From: Platycnemis pennipes
Lineage: Eukaryota > Arthropoda > Insecta > Odonata > Platycnemididae
DNA length: 64,000 nucleotides
NCBI GenBank assembly: GCA_933228895.1
Contig: OW121855.1
Coordinates: forward strand, 44,282,698 to 44,346,697
Reading direction: 5' to 3'
Under the pieces are notes generated by a model, which was not told the origin of the DNA, ran no database searches, and saw only the letters and a program-made list of their open reading frames with translations. Both the position numbers and the translations under genes were made by a program. Below are positions 1-10,786 of the stretch, piece after piece; within the stretch, counting starts at the first letter, position 1, and every line of letters starts with the position of its first letter.

Positions 1-904
1 AATATAATTTGGTCTGCTTTTGTCTACATGATCTCATTAATTTCGTCCTCAGATACTTTTCATTTCATATCTTTTGCAATGGGTTTGTAACGTAAAAGAA
101 TACTTTTAAAGTCTTGGATTAACTAGCTAGCTAGCGCTTGCTCATTCACTCCTTTTAATAACACAAGGGGTTGTCTAATTGTGCCCCCTTTAAATAGATG
201 TGTTAACGCATTCCACTCCTGTTTCCATCCAGCTGCTGACGACCAGTCCCGTCACTTACAGGTTTAAAGCGGCGAGAAAAACATTCTTACATTTTTTAGC
301 CTCTTTATTTCTCTTTCCCCCATAGAAGCAAGATTAGACTCCAGGCATCCTGGTGCGATTCCGCGAAGGAGATCAATTTAGAAGCTCCGGACGATAAAAA
401 TCAGTCATAAACTGGATTTTTGCAAGAATACCAAACAATAGGGAAGTGTGCAAACCACGGAGTGCAAACTGAGTGAAAAGTTATACCTAGTTTCTGTTAT
501 GTATCCCATTGAATATGGTGTGCACCCATTATGAGGCAGTAACAGGGGAATTTTCCAGGATAGGACTTTGAACACATACAGATAAACCTAAGCTGTTGGA
601 TTTTCGGAGCACCAGATAATTTGGGAAACCATAGGTGGCTAAGGGAAGGGTTCTGTTCCCCAATGTCATCCCTACGAATGACTTCAACTCGGTGTCATGC
701 ATAGGTAGGGCTGGGTGAGCCCTCACCAGCCAGTTGGCTTGGACACTGCGTTAAAATCGTATGAACCAAGCTATGATATAATACATTCGCGTATATCTTA
801 CAGAAAAGTAGACTATAGTAGCGGCATTTTTTTCTCAATCTGGAGGTTAGCATCTCCGTAGAATGAAGCATGAGTTCATGGAATTTGTTTAACATTATAA
901 AGGA
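1..904. other. Unannotated AT-rich sequence
   Basis: No gene or known repeat seen. The only local structure is a short overlapping CTAG run at about 123-136. Stop-free stretches on the minus strand are under 70 codons and resemble no protein family I know. Confidence 0.6.
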
Positions 905-1022
905 AAAGAAAGTCTTCGTAATTTCTCATAATTTTTATAATTAAATACGACCTAGGTTTCAACGGATAAACCTTGGTCGTATTTAATTAAAAAAATTATG
1001 TGGAATTACAAAGCCACTCTTT
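905..1022. repeat. Foldback hairpin related to the hammerhead-like family
   Basis: The arms 939-959 and 968-988 are 21-bp inverted repeats with one mismatch and an 8-nt loop. Weaker pairing extends to about 905 and 1022. On the minus strand the left arm reads GAAACC, TA, GGTCGT, which matches the 3' half of the hammerhead-like cores at 38.7 and 51.2 kb. The right flank reads GTGGAATTACAAAG (1000-1013), as in those two loci. The CTGATGA half and stem II are absent, so I read this as an internally deleted family member. Seen: the inverted repeat and shared blocks. Inferred: common origin. Confidence 0.75.
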
Positions 1023-2611
1023 TCATTTATAATTGACTAGCTACTATACATGACTCACTTGAAACCTGGAAATAGTATTAGCCTAAAATTTAGCTTCACC
1101 AGTTAGCCTAGCTTACAATGGGACATTTTAACACAAATAAATTAACTATAAGAAATAAACAGAACACTAAATTTCAAAAGCCATCAAAGGTCATCTATCA
1201 ATACCAAGAGCGATCAATGATCAACTCACTCAACTCTTTGGCTAAGCCATATTCTTACGACGTGCCGCGCAACGTCTCATTCAAATTGAGGCAATTTACG
1301 CAATATTTCAAGAGAAACATTTATTCCCTTTAATCATAACATCACCACAAAAATTAGCCGCTCGCATATTCTGCCGGAACATTTCCTTTAATTATGACAA
1401 ATTCATCCCCTACATCTTGCTTGTAAATACCCTTAAAATAACAAAGGGAGACGAAATGCACCTGCTAGGGGTATCCCCGGAGGCTTTAAAACCCTCGAAA
1501 TGCACCTGTATCCTAAGGGGGCCTTTTTGGGTTCCCCTTTTCAAAAACAACTGCAGCTGCCGTCTGGACTTGCATCACCGCGTGAAAGTGAAGGGGCTGT
1601 CGAGATCTTTTTCCATCTCTACGTCTCCGAAATGTGAAACTGTCTAAAAAAACATTTTCGACAAAAGGGTATTTTTTTTTACATTAACCACTCTCCATTT
1701 ATGAGGCGGAGGTCATAAATATCCTTTCAGTCGAGAATTGGCGTCTCCCAAGACGAAAGCTTGGGTAAATTGCACCCATTTAAAATACGGTGAATAGTCG
1801 CGATGGAATAAAGATTAGAATCGGTTTTTTCGGTCAGATCGCAGTTGATTTTCTTATCATCTCGTTAGGCATGGCTTAAAGAACTATAAAAGTCGAGTTC
1901 TCCCATGCATGATGCGAAATAATTAGTGCTGAACTCTTCCCTTTGGCAACAGATGGGAATTCCTTTATCTTAGCCTCCGAGGGATAATCGTTTGCTCCCA
2001 TATTCTGCTCAAATGAATCCTCCTAGAAACGACCAAGTGAGATACACAAATTAGAGGACTGATGACCTGGTAATCAGAAATTAGTGCGTCTGCATATGAA
2101 GGGTATTTTTTAACGTCTTTCCACCTACCTCAGACCCAGAATTAGCATAGAGAAGAGTATTCAACATTAGCATTTTATCATACTCTTCCAGTGAATACGA
2201 CATTGGCGAGGACTTTTGAATACATTATTTAGGCCCATGTGAGGAGCCATCACATGGAGAAATTCCTACATGGCAGTACATCACTTTTGGAAATCGCTCC
2301 CTGGCGGTGCGAAAAATCTTTTGTTAAAATTTGAGGAAAAAAGGTTCAAAATATATTATTATAACTATTCATCATTATCTGCTGGGTGAAATATGAATAT
2401 TGATGAAATATGCACGATAACTAAAACGCCTATTTATTTTATCTGCGTTTATCTATTTCTATACATGTTTCGCATGTAAATAACACAGGAAAAGGACGGC
2501 AAAACTAACCAAATTAGTCTGAGAAACAGTTGAGGAAAGAGGATGAGAGAGATTTTGAAATAAAAGTGTTAAGTTTGAAGAAACGGTTGAGAACGATGAT
2601 AGTTGAATGTC
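1023..2611. other. Unannotated sequence with one short direct repeat
   Basis: No gene recognised. A 13-bp direct repeat (CGAAATGCACCTG) occurs at 1452-1464 and 1496-1508 inside a small GC-richer pocket (about 1445-1640). The rest is AT-rich with no supported feature. Confidence 0.55.
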
Positions 2612-2691
2612 AATAGTGCATGTTTGGTGATCATTACCCCCTGCCACACACCCTCATGGTGGATTGCAGGGTATTGTGTAGATGTACGATG
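2612..2691 (+). repeat. Small dispersed hairpin repeat, copy 1
   Basis: Shares with 6874-6950 and 63052-63120 the order AGTGCATGTTT-like block, GTGATCA-like block, CCACACACCCTCA, GGTGG, GCAGGGTATT. CCCTGC and GCAGGG can pair around CCAC and GGTGG, so each copy can fold into a short hairpin. Three diverged copies in one window point to a genomic repeat, probably the end of a larger element. I cannot name the family. Confidence 0.65.
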
Positions 2692-3270
2692 TCGTATATG
2701 TAGATGTTTGCTTGCACATACATGTCTGTTATTAGCAAATTTTCCGTAAGTTGCCACGGGAGGTGCGCTGAAACTGAATGTACTGGAATCAGTAAAAGTA
2801 AATGTTAAAGTTGAAGAAAAAATTACATACAAAGTGAAGAGTGGACAAAACAATTTGACAGTTGAGTAGCCACCAGCTGTCGTGGGAGCTTCCTATTTGC
2901 CCGAAGGTTTCAAAACTGGCACTCAACCCGGAGATCCTAAGGTTCTATTGTGCTTGACCTTCAAATATTAATTATATACTTAGAGACTCTCATTCTCATA
3001 AGACCTGAAATTCACTTTTTCAATCCACCAACATTAAGCCAAGTATGATAATTATTTCAACACGTAAGTGTTAAGCTCAACCAACAAAATACTTAACTGA
3101 GGATGCGAAACTCAAACATCACAGTGCGATGAATAACTCTTTTCCTCGCGCTTAAAAATTCCACCCCTACAATCAGCAAGTGCGGAAACCACGTAACGTA
3201 TGTTGAAGATTGATCCATCCAACATCCAAATGAAAACGTTCAAAATCAAGTGAGTATGAACTTGAAATAT
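2692..3270. other. Unannotated, possible SINE head remnant
   Basis: AT-rich. On the minus strand at about 2880-2960 the sequence resembles a tRNA B box (GGGTTGAGTGCC) but no body of the local SINE follows, so it is not called as a SINE. Nothing else is supported. Confidence 0.4.
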
Positions 3271-4110
3271 TGCCTTTTTTTCTTAGGCCGAGGTTTCGTG
3301 TTAACGAGCAATTTTCTGCCCCACGTCATTGGCACCCATCGATGATTTCTTAATAGAGGCACAAAATATAATGACCGAAGTGTCACGTGACGGTGAGAAA
3401 TTACCCGTGACACCAACCAAAATAAAGAAGAAAATCCCGAAACGGGAAAACGAGCATTTCCCGGGACACCTTCCTCTCGAGAAGGCAACGAGCGAGGGGA
3501 TTTGGCGCACCCTGTATCACCTTGACAGCTGGCAGGGGTCGACACCACTCTCGCAGGGCCGTCAAGGTGCGCGGTCCTTCCCGCCAAACGAGACAGGTAA
3601 GACAGTCCCTTTGATCGGTTCACCCACAGCCACTCCGAACGGGTCAAGGACGCTCAACCTTGGCGGCAGGCGTCGTAAATCATCCGCCCGGGCTCATCTG
3701 TTCCGTAATCCCGACCGCAAAGGAAGCAACACCCTTTTTCGCTCCCAGCAGCCCACTTTCGCTCTCTTGAATCGCTAATGCTTGGTTACGCCTCCGAGGG
3801 ATAAATCATCGCATCGTCAACGAGTTTTTCGAGCCGAGCTTCGCCCCCTTGGGGCACGGTGGAATTTTCAATGAGTCCTCCTCCCCTGCACGCTCGTGAG
3901 ATCCTCTCCGCGAGACGAAGAGCCCGGGGGGAGGGAGGACTTGCGGATCAGAGCAACGCGGGCGAATACTTGCCCGTGTACTTATACGGTGCCCGTGAAT
4001 CGAGCATCTTTTTTTTTTAATTCCTTTCTCGCCTGTTCCTCCAACACGGTGCTCATTCAATGGTCTGGGTCGAAGTCCATCCTCCCTTTCGAGAGCGGTG
4101 CTTTACAACG
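3271..4110. other. GC/CpG-rich island without an identified gene
   Basis: GC content and CpG frequency rise clearly over the flanks. A 149-codon stop-free stretch runs on the plus strand (3329-3778), overlapped on the minus strand by another of 133 codons (3246-3647). Open frames on both strands are what GC-rich sequence gives by chance. The plus-strand product is rich in K, R, S and P, with no motif I recognise. It could be a promoter-proximal island, an exon with untranslated sequence, or an old repeat. Confidence 0.5.
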
Positions 4111-6284
4111 GTAATTTTTGCGAACTGCAAAAACGTGTCTTGGGCTAAGGACTTTTTCTTTCCTTACGACTTAGCTGTGTGCTGCTGTACGATATAATTG
4201 GAGGTACGGAAGGGCTAGAGAAGTGTTCTATGTACTGGTTCAAAAAGCAGCCAAAAGTTTATTCACTTGTCAAATTACCACAAAGCACTGAAGCATGGCC
4301 GGAAGACCACTTTCAGAGAAATTTTCCTCGGCGACATCCCTATGAAACTAGGGTACAGCTGGCATCAAGGCTTGCACAACGTAAGAGCTTCTCTTGACTC
4401 GCAACGTAGTGGTTTTTCTTTTCGTTTATTTTGAATTCCTCCCAAGCATGAATTTAAAAAAAATAACTTAAGGTATTCATCAAGAGTGTTTAGGCATCCA
4501 ACATCTGGCATTCAATTCACCCTTTTTTACGTAAACTTTGAACGGACATCTCAAATACCCTAGAAAATCTTCTCTCACAATAAATACATATTTGCTTGTT
4601 CATTGAAGTTTTAAGTAATTGTATATCGAATTCCCGTATGCCCTAAAATTACTTGCGATGTAAAATTTATTTATTGTCTAAATATGAGGGAGTGAAACGA
4701 ACTCATTTAGCTTCCTGGAGGTTGAATCATTAACCCATCTAGTTCTAATCGCGCAGGAAATAATTTATTGACAACACGGCTATCGGCACCTAATTTCTTT
4801 TATCCACTACATACACATCAAAATTTTACCCACGAGCCACCGAATGGGTGAGATGCAGGATGTCACCACCCGCGAGGTTGAGTTTTAGCTGAAAATAAAG
4901 TTCGATAATTAATAATAAAGCAAGGTGTGTAATGTGTTTGAAAGAATTATATTTTGTTCGTGATGTAATCGTACGTGGAAAAAAGGACTTCTGGGATCGC
5001 TCTGTCTGTTGGCTGATCTCTCTTAATTTGCCACTTCTGTCCGTCCTGTTGACGTTGACGTAGAAATTTGCCCAAGTCTCAGATTTGGATTCGCGTGATA
5101 TGAATTTTCGAACACCATCCATATTGCTAGCAACCTTCTAGTCCACAGGGTCTCAACCAAGCTTTTCCAACAGCCGAGTGACATTTTTATGCATTCATAC
5201 GAGTTTGTTGGAAAACGCGCTGATTTCCGTTGTATCTCTTTCAATTCCCGAATCAAATCCATTGGATCCCAAATGTTCAATACTTACTCACAGTGAGGCT
5301 TTAAAGTGTGAATTGACATATTTCTTTTACTTTACGATTTAAATACTTTCATCCGATAAACACTGGTCTCTTCAGCGCTGCGCCATAAATATTTTGAATA
5401 TGATTCTCCAATTATAGATTTGAAGTAAAAGCAATGCAGCGGCGTCGGAAGTGGGGGCAGGGGAGGAAGGCCATCCCCAGAATTTTCCCCGGGCCCTTGA
5501 GAAATGAGTAGTCTTCGTTAATAAAAACTAAATTTCACTTTTGCTTTTTCCCTTCTGACACATATTCGACCACCTTCATATGCTCTTTTAGCGGAATTAT
5601 AGTCTCTAACCCCTTCTATCCGCAAAAGCATGCGGACCCTTTTCATAGGAGCCGGGCTCTTTTCAAGGTTGGTCCCTCCCAGCGAAAATAGTTCCGACGT
5701 CCCTGGAGCGATGCCTAGGTTCACTTCATTTTCCCTAGATATGCTTACTCCATCAGAATTATAATCTTTAGAGAGTTATAATTTTACTTTACTAACTTCC
5801 TTCACCCAGTAGTTTCTCGTTTGTCAACCACTCTACCAACTACATACCCGTCAACCTACAATGTACAACATTCGTCACTGAGACGAGATACCAATACGCG
5901 ACCTTTTGGTAACTTGACAGGCGCATTACTGAGCTGCTATCAGGTCCAGGGATAGACAGTATCATATCCATGGTCCAAGTCAGAGTTAGGCCCTCACTTT
6001 TCTAGTTAACTAGCGAATGCGTGATTCAGTATGTGTTCGTCACAGTAACAAAAGGAGAATTGTGATGAATTTTAGCATAAAATTTTGGATTTATTTCTGG
6101 ATATAAGATGCGTTCGGACAACGAAAAATGTAACTACTAGATGCCTGTTCCGACTTTCGAGATTTTGAGGTCGAATTCTATGGAGCATAAAAATGTTAAC
6201 TTATACTGGAGCAAGTAAAAAACATGGGTATGAAGGATAATAAAAAAAAGGATATACGTACATAGCTGTATGCACGGGGAAGGC
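4111..6284. other. Unannotated AT-rich sequence
   Basis: No gene or repeat family recognised. The best open stretch (minus strand, 5023-5280, 85 codons) contains a tryptophan-rich segment but has no recognisable domain and no supporting splice evidence. Confidence 0.55.
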
Positions 6285-6385
6285 AGGGTAGGAACTCAAC
6301 CTGAGACAATGAAATACTCAAAACCATCGCTCTTGACTTATAAGCAAGAGCAACGTTCTGGCCACCTCCTTTAACTTCCAAACCG
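6285..6385 (-). repeat. tRNA-derived SINE head (degenerate)
   Basis: On the minus strand a GTGGCCAGAACG A-box-like segment is followed by a pair of complementary CTCTTG / CAAGAG blocks, like an anticodon stem, and then GGTTTTGAGTATT, a degenerate B box. Order and spacing fit a Pol III promoter of a tRNA-derived SINE. It is too diverged to be a working tRNA gene. Confidence 0.4.
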
Positions 6386-6435
6386 ACATACAAGGGTTAA
6401 GGATAATGAAGGAACCCGTTAGGACGAAATATCAG

Positions 6436-6500
6436 AAGAGCTGTGTGGGTCCTTCGCTACACTGCTCACGAGGGGTGTCGAAGTTAAGCATTGGACTTAC
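6436..6500 (+). repeat. Short 5S-rRNA-like match
   Basis: CGAAGTTAAGCA at 6479-6490 is identical to the conserved middle of eukaryotic 5S rRNA, and the bases around it (TCACGAGGGGTGT before, TTGGACTT after) resemble 5S weakly. This could be a 5S-derived SINE remnant beside the tRNA-like head, but a 12-base match can also arise by chance in a window this size. Confidence 0.25.
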
Positions 6501-6873
6501 CCAAAAGGCAAATAGTTTTAGAGATGACTGACGCTGAAGAGATGCCTTAATTTTTAACTTTCATAATTCATTGAGGGTACTTCACATTTTTCGCACAGAA
6601 TTTCGAATGAAATTTTTTTCTGATACCTTGACGACTAGCTGATATTTTTCTGTTTCCTTTTCTAAACTTACTCCTAGCCAATGTACTGCGCTAAGGCAAG
6701 CTGGACCCGGGCTTTGACAATCTTAGATGCAAAGTTAGTTGTGGTTGAAGTTATGAAATTTATAGAGTAATCAATTCATTAATTTCTATTTACTAACCAC
6801 CTAGTTTCACGTGACCCTTATATCTAACATGTGTCCATGAAGTAGTAGCACTGCATAATATAGTTGCATTTAT

Positions 6874-6950
6874 AAAGTGAATATTTCGTGATCTTCACCC
6901 TCTACCACACACCCTCACGGTGGCTCGAAGGGTATTACGTATACGAAGTC
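6874..6950 (+). repeat. Small dispersed hairpin repeat, copy 2
   Basis: Aligns with the copy at 2612-2691: GTGATCTTCACC, then CCACACACCCTCACGGTGG, then AAGGGTATTACGTA. The complementary CCAC / GGTGG blocks are retained. The outer stem is weaker than in copy 1 because GCAGGG has become CGAAGGG. Confidence 0.65.
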
Positions 6951-6977
6951 ACTCTGTCACTCAATTGTAGCCAACAA

Positions 6978-7030
6978 TTCACGACATAAAATTCTAAATT
7001 TCGCAGAAATTTCGAATTTTATGTCGTGAA
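6978..7030. repeat. Perfect 17-bp inverted repeat (hairpin)
   Basis: The arm 6978-6994 (TTCACGACATAAAATTC) is exactly complementary to 7014-7030, with a 19-nt loop holding an AAATTT / AAATTT pair. Part of the loop and right arm (TTCGCAGAAATTTCGAATT) recurs directly downstream at about 7037-7055. It looks like a small foldback. No family assigned. Confidence 0.7.
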
Positions 7031-7055
7031 AATTAGTTCGCAGAAATTTCGAATT

Positions 7056-8296
7056 GTGAATTTTTACAAAAAAATCCCTTTCCGTTAAAGGACGAAAAAA
7101 TCACGGCCTGACTGGGTTCTGCCTGGAATTTCATCACCTCAACACAACTTATACACACACTCAAGGGCAAAAAGAGAGTCACTACCTCTGGCGCTCTAAG
7201 ATATCAGCTATTAGATATAGTAGCACAGTTGAATGCCAGACCCCAGAAAAAACAATCTGATCGTAAGTTTAAGTGTTATATGTGGACGATTACCAAAATG
7301 TAAATCAAGCTAGAAGTGCCCAGTTGTTTTAGTCACCAATTCATCTAATGAATACATAATACGAAATTAAATGCCATAGCTACACTGTCAGAAGCATCAG
7401 GTGCCCAGCGATGGAAGAGCACGTTTCACATCCAAAAATAAATAAGTGGATATAACAAACTGTGGCCGTAGTGAATTATATATAAGGATGCTCAACCAAG
7501 CCACGCCAAAATGACTTAATTTATTATGCCACATATCATCAAGAGAAAAAAATCAAGGCCATGAATTTTAGTGTAACGGAAGGTACGTGGTCCAAAGAGG
7601 CGAGGCCTGCGTCCTCTACGTAACCTCCCAAATGATCGCATCAACGTTTTCCGGCATATAAAAATACTAAGACTAAATACCAATTCTAGAAATACCTAGT
7701 TTGAGAGCAGAAATCATAATTGCCTGTCCGGGTGTGTTAGAAGTAGTAGGAGTTATTTGTGGAATACGACCAATAGCTGAGGCCATTTTTGCAGTATAAG
7801 ATAGGTGAGTAGCTAAATTGCTACCTGCAGGTAATTACATCGCTGATATAAATAAAAAAATGGGGTAAATACCTTTATTTTAGCTAATATGTTTGAAGCC
7901 TAAAATCCAAAGATATTGTGTACTGGTCGTCTCATTGCCTATGGCATAGAAAGATATAAACGGAAGGGTTTGCAGGTGGATAACAACTTTTGTAATAATT
8001 TTATCTTTAGGGTGTGTCCATGTTTACAAAATCTGCGAAGATAATGGACGCTAACGAGCGTCAAATTTGGTTTAAATCAATGCGCTTTCTCCTGGGTGAG
8101 AAACTCCAACGTGAGTTTAAAACATGTGGTTTTAGAGCATAGTAGGTATTTTTCATGTATAGTATGAAACGAGTACCATGCATCCCATTTTGTACGTTAT
8201 GGTTGCACGAAAGACTGCGGAAATTTTTGACAGCTACCTTATGACAATAAAACACGGATATCCTCAGAGAATGAGAATGGAAACAAAGGGACCAAG
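7056..8296. other. Unannotated AT-rich sequence
   Basis: No gene, no strong inverted repeat and no retroelement motif seen. Confidence 0.55.
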
Positions 8297-8400
8297 TTAG
8301 TGAATCGAATGGGTTATAAGGGATGAAAGTGTTTTAAAAAGCGTGACGGAGCGTAAAGTGTTCGTAAAGCATGAAAAATAATGAAAAGAAGTTTCGATAA
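8297..8400 (+). mobile_element. Possible LINE 3' coding relic
   Basis: Plus-strand translation gives W-V-I-R-D-E-S-V-L-K-S-V-T-E-R-K, which resembles the W-V-E-stop-V-I-K-G-D-D-V-L-K-E-V-I-E-G-R segment of the LINE at 8716-9356, seen there on the minus strand. This is a short match between two decayed copies and could be coincidental. Confidence 0.3.
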
Positions 8401-8494
8401 AATATTGAGAGGTAAACAATATTTTGGCCTTATGATCTTTCATAAGATAGGTGTATCCTACTGCTTGAGAACATTTAGAAATATCCATGGATAG

Positions 8495-8715
8495 GGTTTG
8501 TGTGATGTATACAGTGCCAGCTTTAAATCACAAGGATTCGGGTTTGAGCCCCAGCGGTGGTAGAGGTGTTTTTATTGGTTTCTTCGTCCCAACTTGAGTG
8601 CTGTGTGGAGAGCATTTTAACTTCAATACTACGTCTGTCGGATGGTAAACCGTGGGCATCTAGACTTACGTTAAGAGCAGGCTAATGCTGGAGCCGGGTT
8701 CATCTTCACCTCTGT
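8495..8715 (+). mobile_element. tRNA-derived SINE, 5' part (split by a LINE)
   Basis: The head carries a B box GGTTTGAGCC at 8541-8550. The body shares diagnostic blocks with the copies at 34.1, 38.9 and 60.5 kb: GAGTGCTGTGTGGAGAGCA, CTGTCGGATGG..AAACCGTGG, and AGGCTAATGC..GCCGGGTT. The copy stops at about 8715. Its missing 3' end (AATCACCTTAGTTG..TTACTACTACT) resumes at 9357, so the intervening LINE was inserted into it. Confidence 0.75.
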
Positions 8716-9356
8716 TATTATTATTATTTTTAGTTTTCTACCGGTGAAGGTACGACTAATGGACATTTAATTCTTCCCACCCCCTAAATTTCACACGATG
8801 CCCCTGTTCAGCCCCTTATACCTCCTGCCTCCCATTATTCTATACAAGCTACCCGTTCTTCTCCTCCCTCTTACCTGCTTACCCAATGTTCTTCCCTCAA
8901 TCACTTCTTTCAAAACATCATCCCCTTTTATTACCTATTCCACCCACGCCTTTCGCCATCTCTTAATTTCATCTATCAAAATTCGTTCCACTCCTACCAA
9001 TTCTAGCACTTCAGTCTTCGTCCTCCTTTTGACCCACTTTACTTTCTCCATCCTTATCCGCACCCACATCTCAAAAGCCTTAAGTCTATTTTCATCTTCT
9101 TTTCACAAATCCCACGTTTCCGTCCTATATAGTGCAACGCTCCATATTAAATTTTTCACCAGTCTTTTCTTTACCTCCCTACTCAACGCCCCTGTCATTA
9201 GTTCACTCCTACGAGTAAAAGCTTCTTTTGCCAATGCAATTCTTCTTCTCAATTCAATGCTTCTACACCCTTTTTCCTCCAACACACCACCTAGATAGTT
9301 AAATCGCTCCACCTGCTCTAGCTTCTGACCCCCTACTTTCATAGATAAACCTATGA
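8716..9356 (-). mobile_element. Non-LTR retrotransposon (LINE), 5'-truncated relic
   Basis: On the minus strand a 79-codon open stretch (9342 to 9103) contains the C-terminal reverse-transcriptase segment typical of arthropod LINE polyproteins: F-N-Y-L-G-G, then R-R-R-I-A-L-A-K-E-A-F, then K-R-L-V-K-N-L-I-W-S and E-T-W. Translation continues in another frame with F-E-M-W-V and M-E-K-V-K-W-V-K-R-R-T, ending in a basic R-G-R-R-R tract. The 3' end abuts an (AAT)n tail (about 8713-8735, read on the minus strand). Only the C-terminal part survives, with stops and frameshifts. Sister copies lie at 29.3 and 54.9 kb. It sits inside a SINE. I would not name a clade. Confidence 0.8.
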
Positions 9357-9424
9357 TAGATCTTATGTGGCGGAAATCACCTTAGTTGTTGGTCGCATTC
9401 CTAGAATAAATATTACTACTACTG
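9357..9424 (+). mobile_element. tRNA-derived SINE, 3' part
   Basis: GGAAATCACCTTAGTTG, then TTGGTCGCATTCC, then ATTACTACTACT matches the SINE 3' end seen at about 34386-34435 (AAATGACCTTAGCTGTCGG) and 60816-60860 (AAATGACCAAAGCTGTCGG..CTACTACT). It completes the SINE begun at 8495, interrupted by the LINE. Confidence 0.7.
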
Positions 9425-9589
9425 ATATCTTCCCGCCTGGAGAGTCCCCAGTAAAAATTAAGGTAAATTTTGGGGGACGGAGGCATAGGTAAATAAATAG
9501 TTACATGCATTTGGATTAATCCGTCACCCACTTTACCAGCGAAATTCCTCCACCCATGTCGCCAATCTATCCCATCACGGCAGTTGGCT

Positions 9590-9990
9590 TGGGCGTACCG
9601 ATCCATATATTTCGGCACGCCTACCATTCACGCGGCGGAGAATGAATCAAGGCGCAGCTCCACGGGTCGGTTGGGCGAGACCGTCAAAGGCAATTGAGAA
9701 ATTAAGGGGATCGACTGGTGGCGATCGGACGCCTCGTCGATCACTCCTCCAATGCCTTCTTACTCCCTCGTGCACCTCCGAAGTGTCCACCGCCTCAAGA
9801 AATCGCGAGAGAAAAAAGGGTGAGAGGGCACCGACGCAATAAACAAGCTGATGGATCCCCCGAGTGTCCGCGTGGGTCGAGGTGATCACTTGCACCACAC
9901 ATGGGAACTCTCTATACGGCGGAGAGGCGTCTTGGGCGAGAGTTCCGAGTTCAATTTAGAATCGGCCGAGAAAGGAAATGCGACAGGGCT
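9590..9990. other. GC-rich island without an identified gene
   Basis: CpG-rich segment with overlapping open stretches on both strands (9642-9842 plus, 9647-9898 minus), the pattern expected from composition alone. No domain recognised. The sequence returns to AT-rich at about 10 kb. Confidence 0.5.
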
Positions 9991-10489
9991 CGCGGGTGCA
10001 GCCAGTCGATCGTCCATTTTAATGCATACATATTAGGCTCTATATTCGTCGCGAAATGATGGGGCGAGGTTACTTACGCGAGAAATGAAGAGCGGTAAAT
10101 TCGAAATCTCATAACTGAGAACCAGAATATGTAGATCGTAAATTGCAAAAGAGAAAACAGGGATTGGGAGGGGATTTGCTCGTGCCGTATTCAGCATGTC
10201 TTTATTTAAAGCCGCAGTCCGTGAGTGGGAAACATTATTCACTCGGAAAACCTCGGTCTATAACTGCCGAAAGCAATGGATATATGGCAGAATGCTATTC
10301 CGACTTCCATGTCTAATAATCACAAAGCTATCAGAGAATGTGCAAATAAACATTAATTTTAAATTGCGAATGAAAACATTACCTTGCAAAAGACATGCGT
10401 GCATCTTGACACTAAGTAATTCCTCAAGAGGTATCTAGAGTGGAGGACATCACAATTGTACTATAACGGATAAAGTGATGTGGTTACCA
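9991..10489. other. Unannotated AT-rich sequence
   Basis: No gene or repeat recognised between the GC island and the MITE-like element. Confidence 0.55.
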
Positions 10490-10786
10490 CACTGTAAAAA
10501 GTAGATCTTATTTTAAGGTACAAAAGCGATCTGAATTTCAGATGCAACAATTTTAAGACAGGGTATGTTGAATTTCAGCAGTAATATCTTGTCTAAAAAT
10601 AAGGCAGGTGAACGACTGAAAATCAGACCATCCAGAATCCTGCTCCCTCTGCTTCCTGCTTAACTGCTCCTGTACCAACCATCCATGTTCCTGCCTCTTC
10701 CGTACCTTAAATCCGTGTTCCTGCCTTACAACCAGACAGCGCTTAAATTCAGATCGCACTGAAAATCAGATCAACTTTTTACAGTG
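10490..10786. mobile_element. MITE-like element, 297 bp, CACTGTAAAAAG termini
   Basis: The left end CACTGTAAAAAGTAGATCT and the right end, read in reverse complement as CACTGTAAAAAGTTGATCT, differ at one position. Homology continues inward with GCGATCTGAATTT on both sides, giving imperfect terminal inverted repeats of about 50 bp. The interior has repeated TTCCTGC motifs and no coding capacity. CACTG ends recall CACTA/Chapaev-type DNA transposons, but I see no convincing target-site duplication, so the superfamily is open. Confidence 0.7.

Noticed and set aside
2880..2960. Minus-strand tRNA-like segment, possible SINE
   Set aside because: Only a B-box-like word is visible, with no SINE body.
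3329..3778. 149-codon plus-strand frame in a GC island
   Set aside because: The minus strand of the same segment is open for 133 codons. The basic, serine/proline-rich peptide has no known motif.
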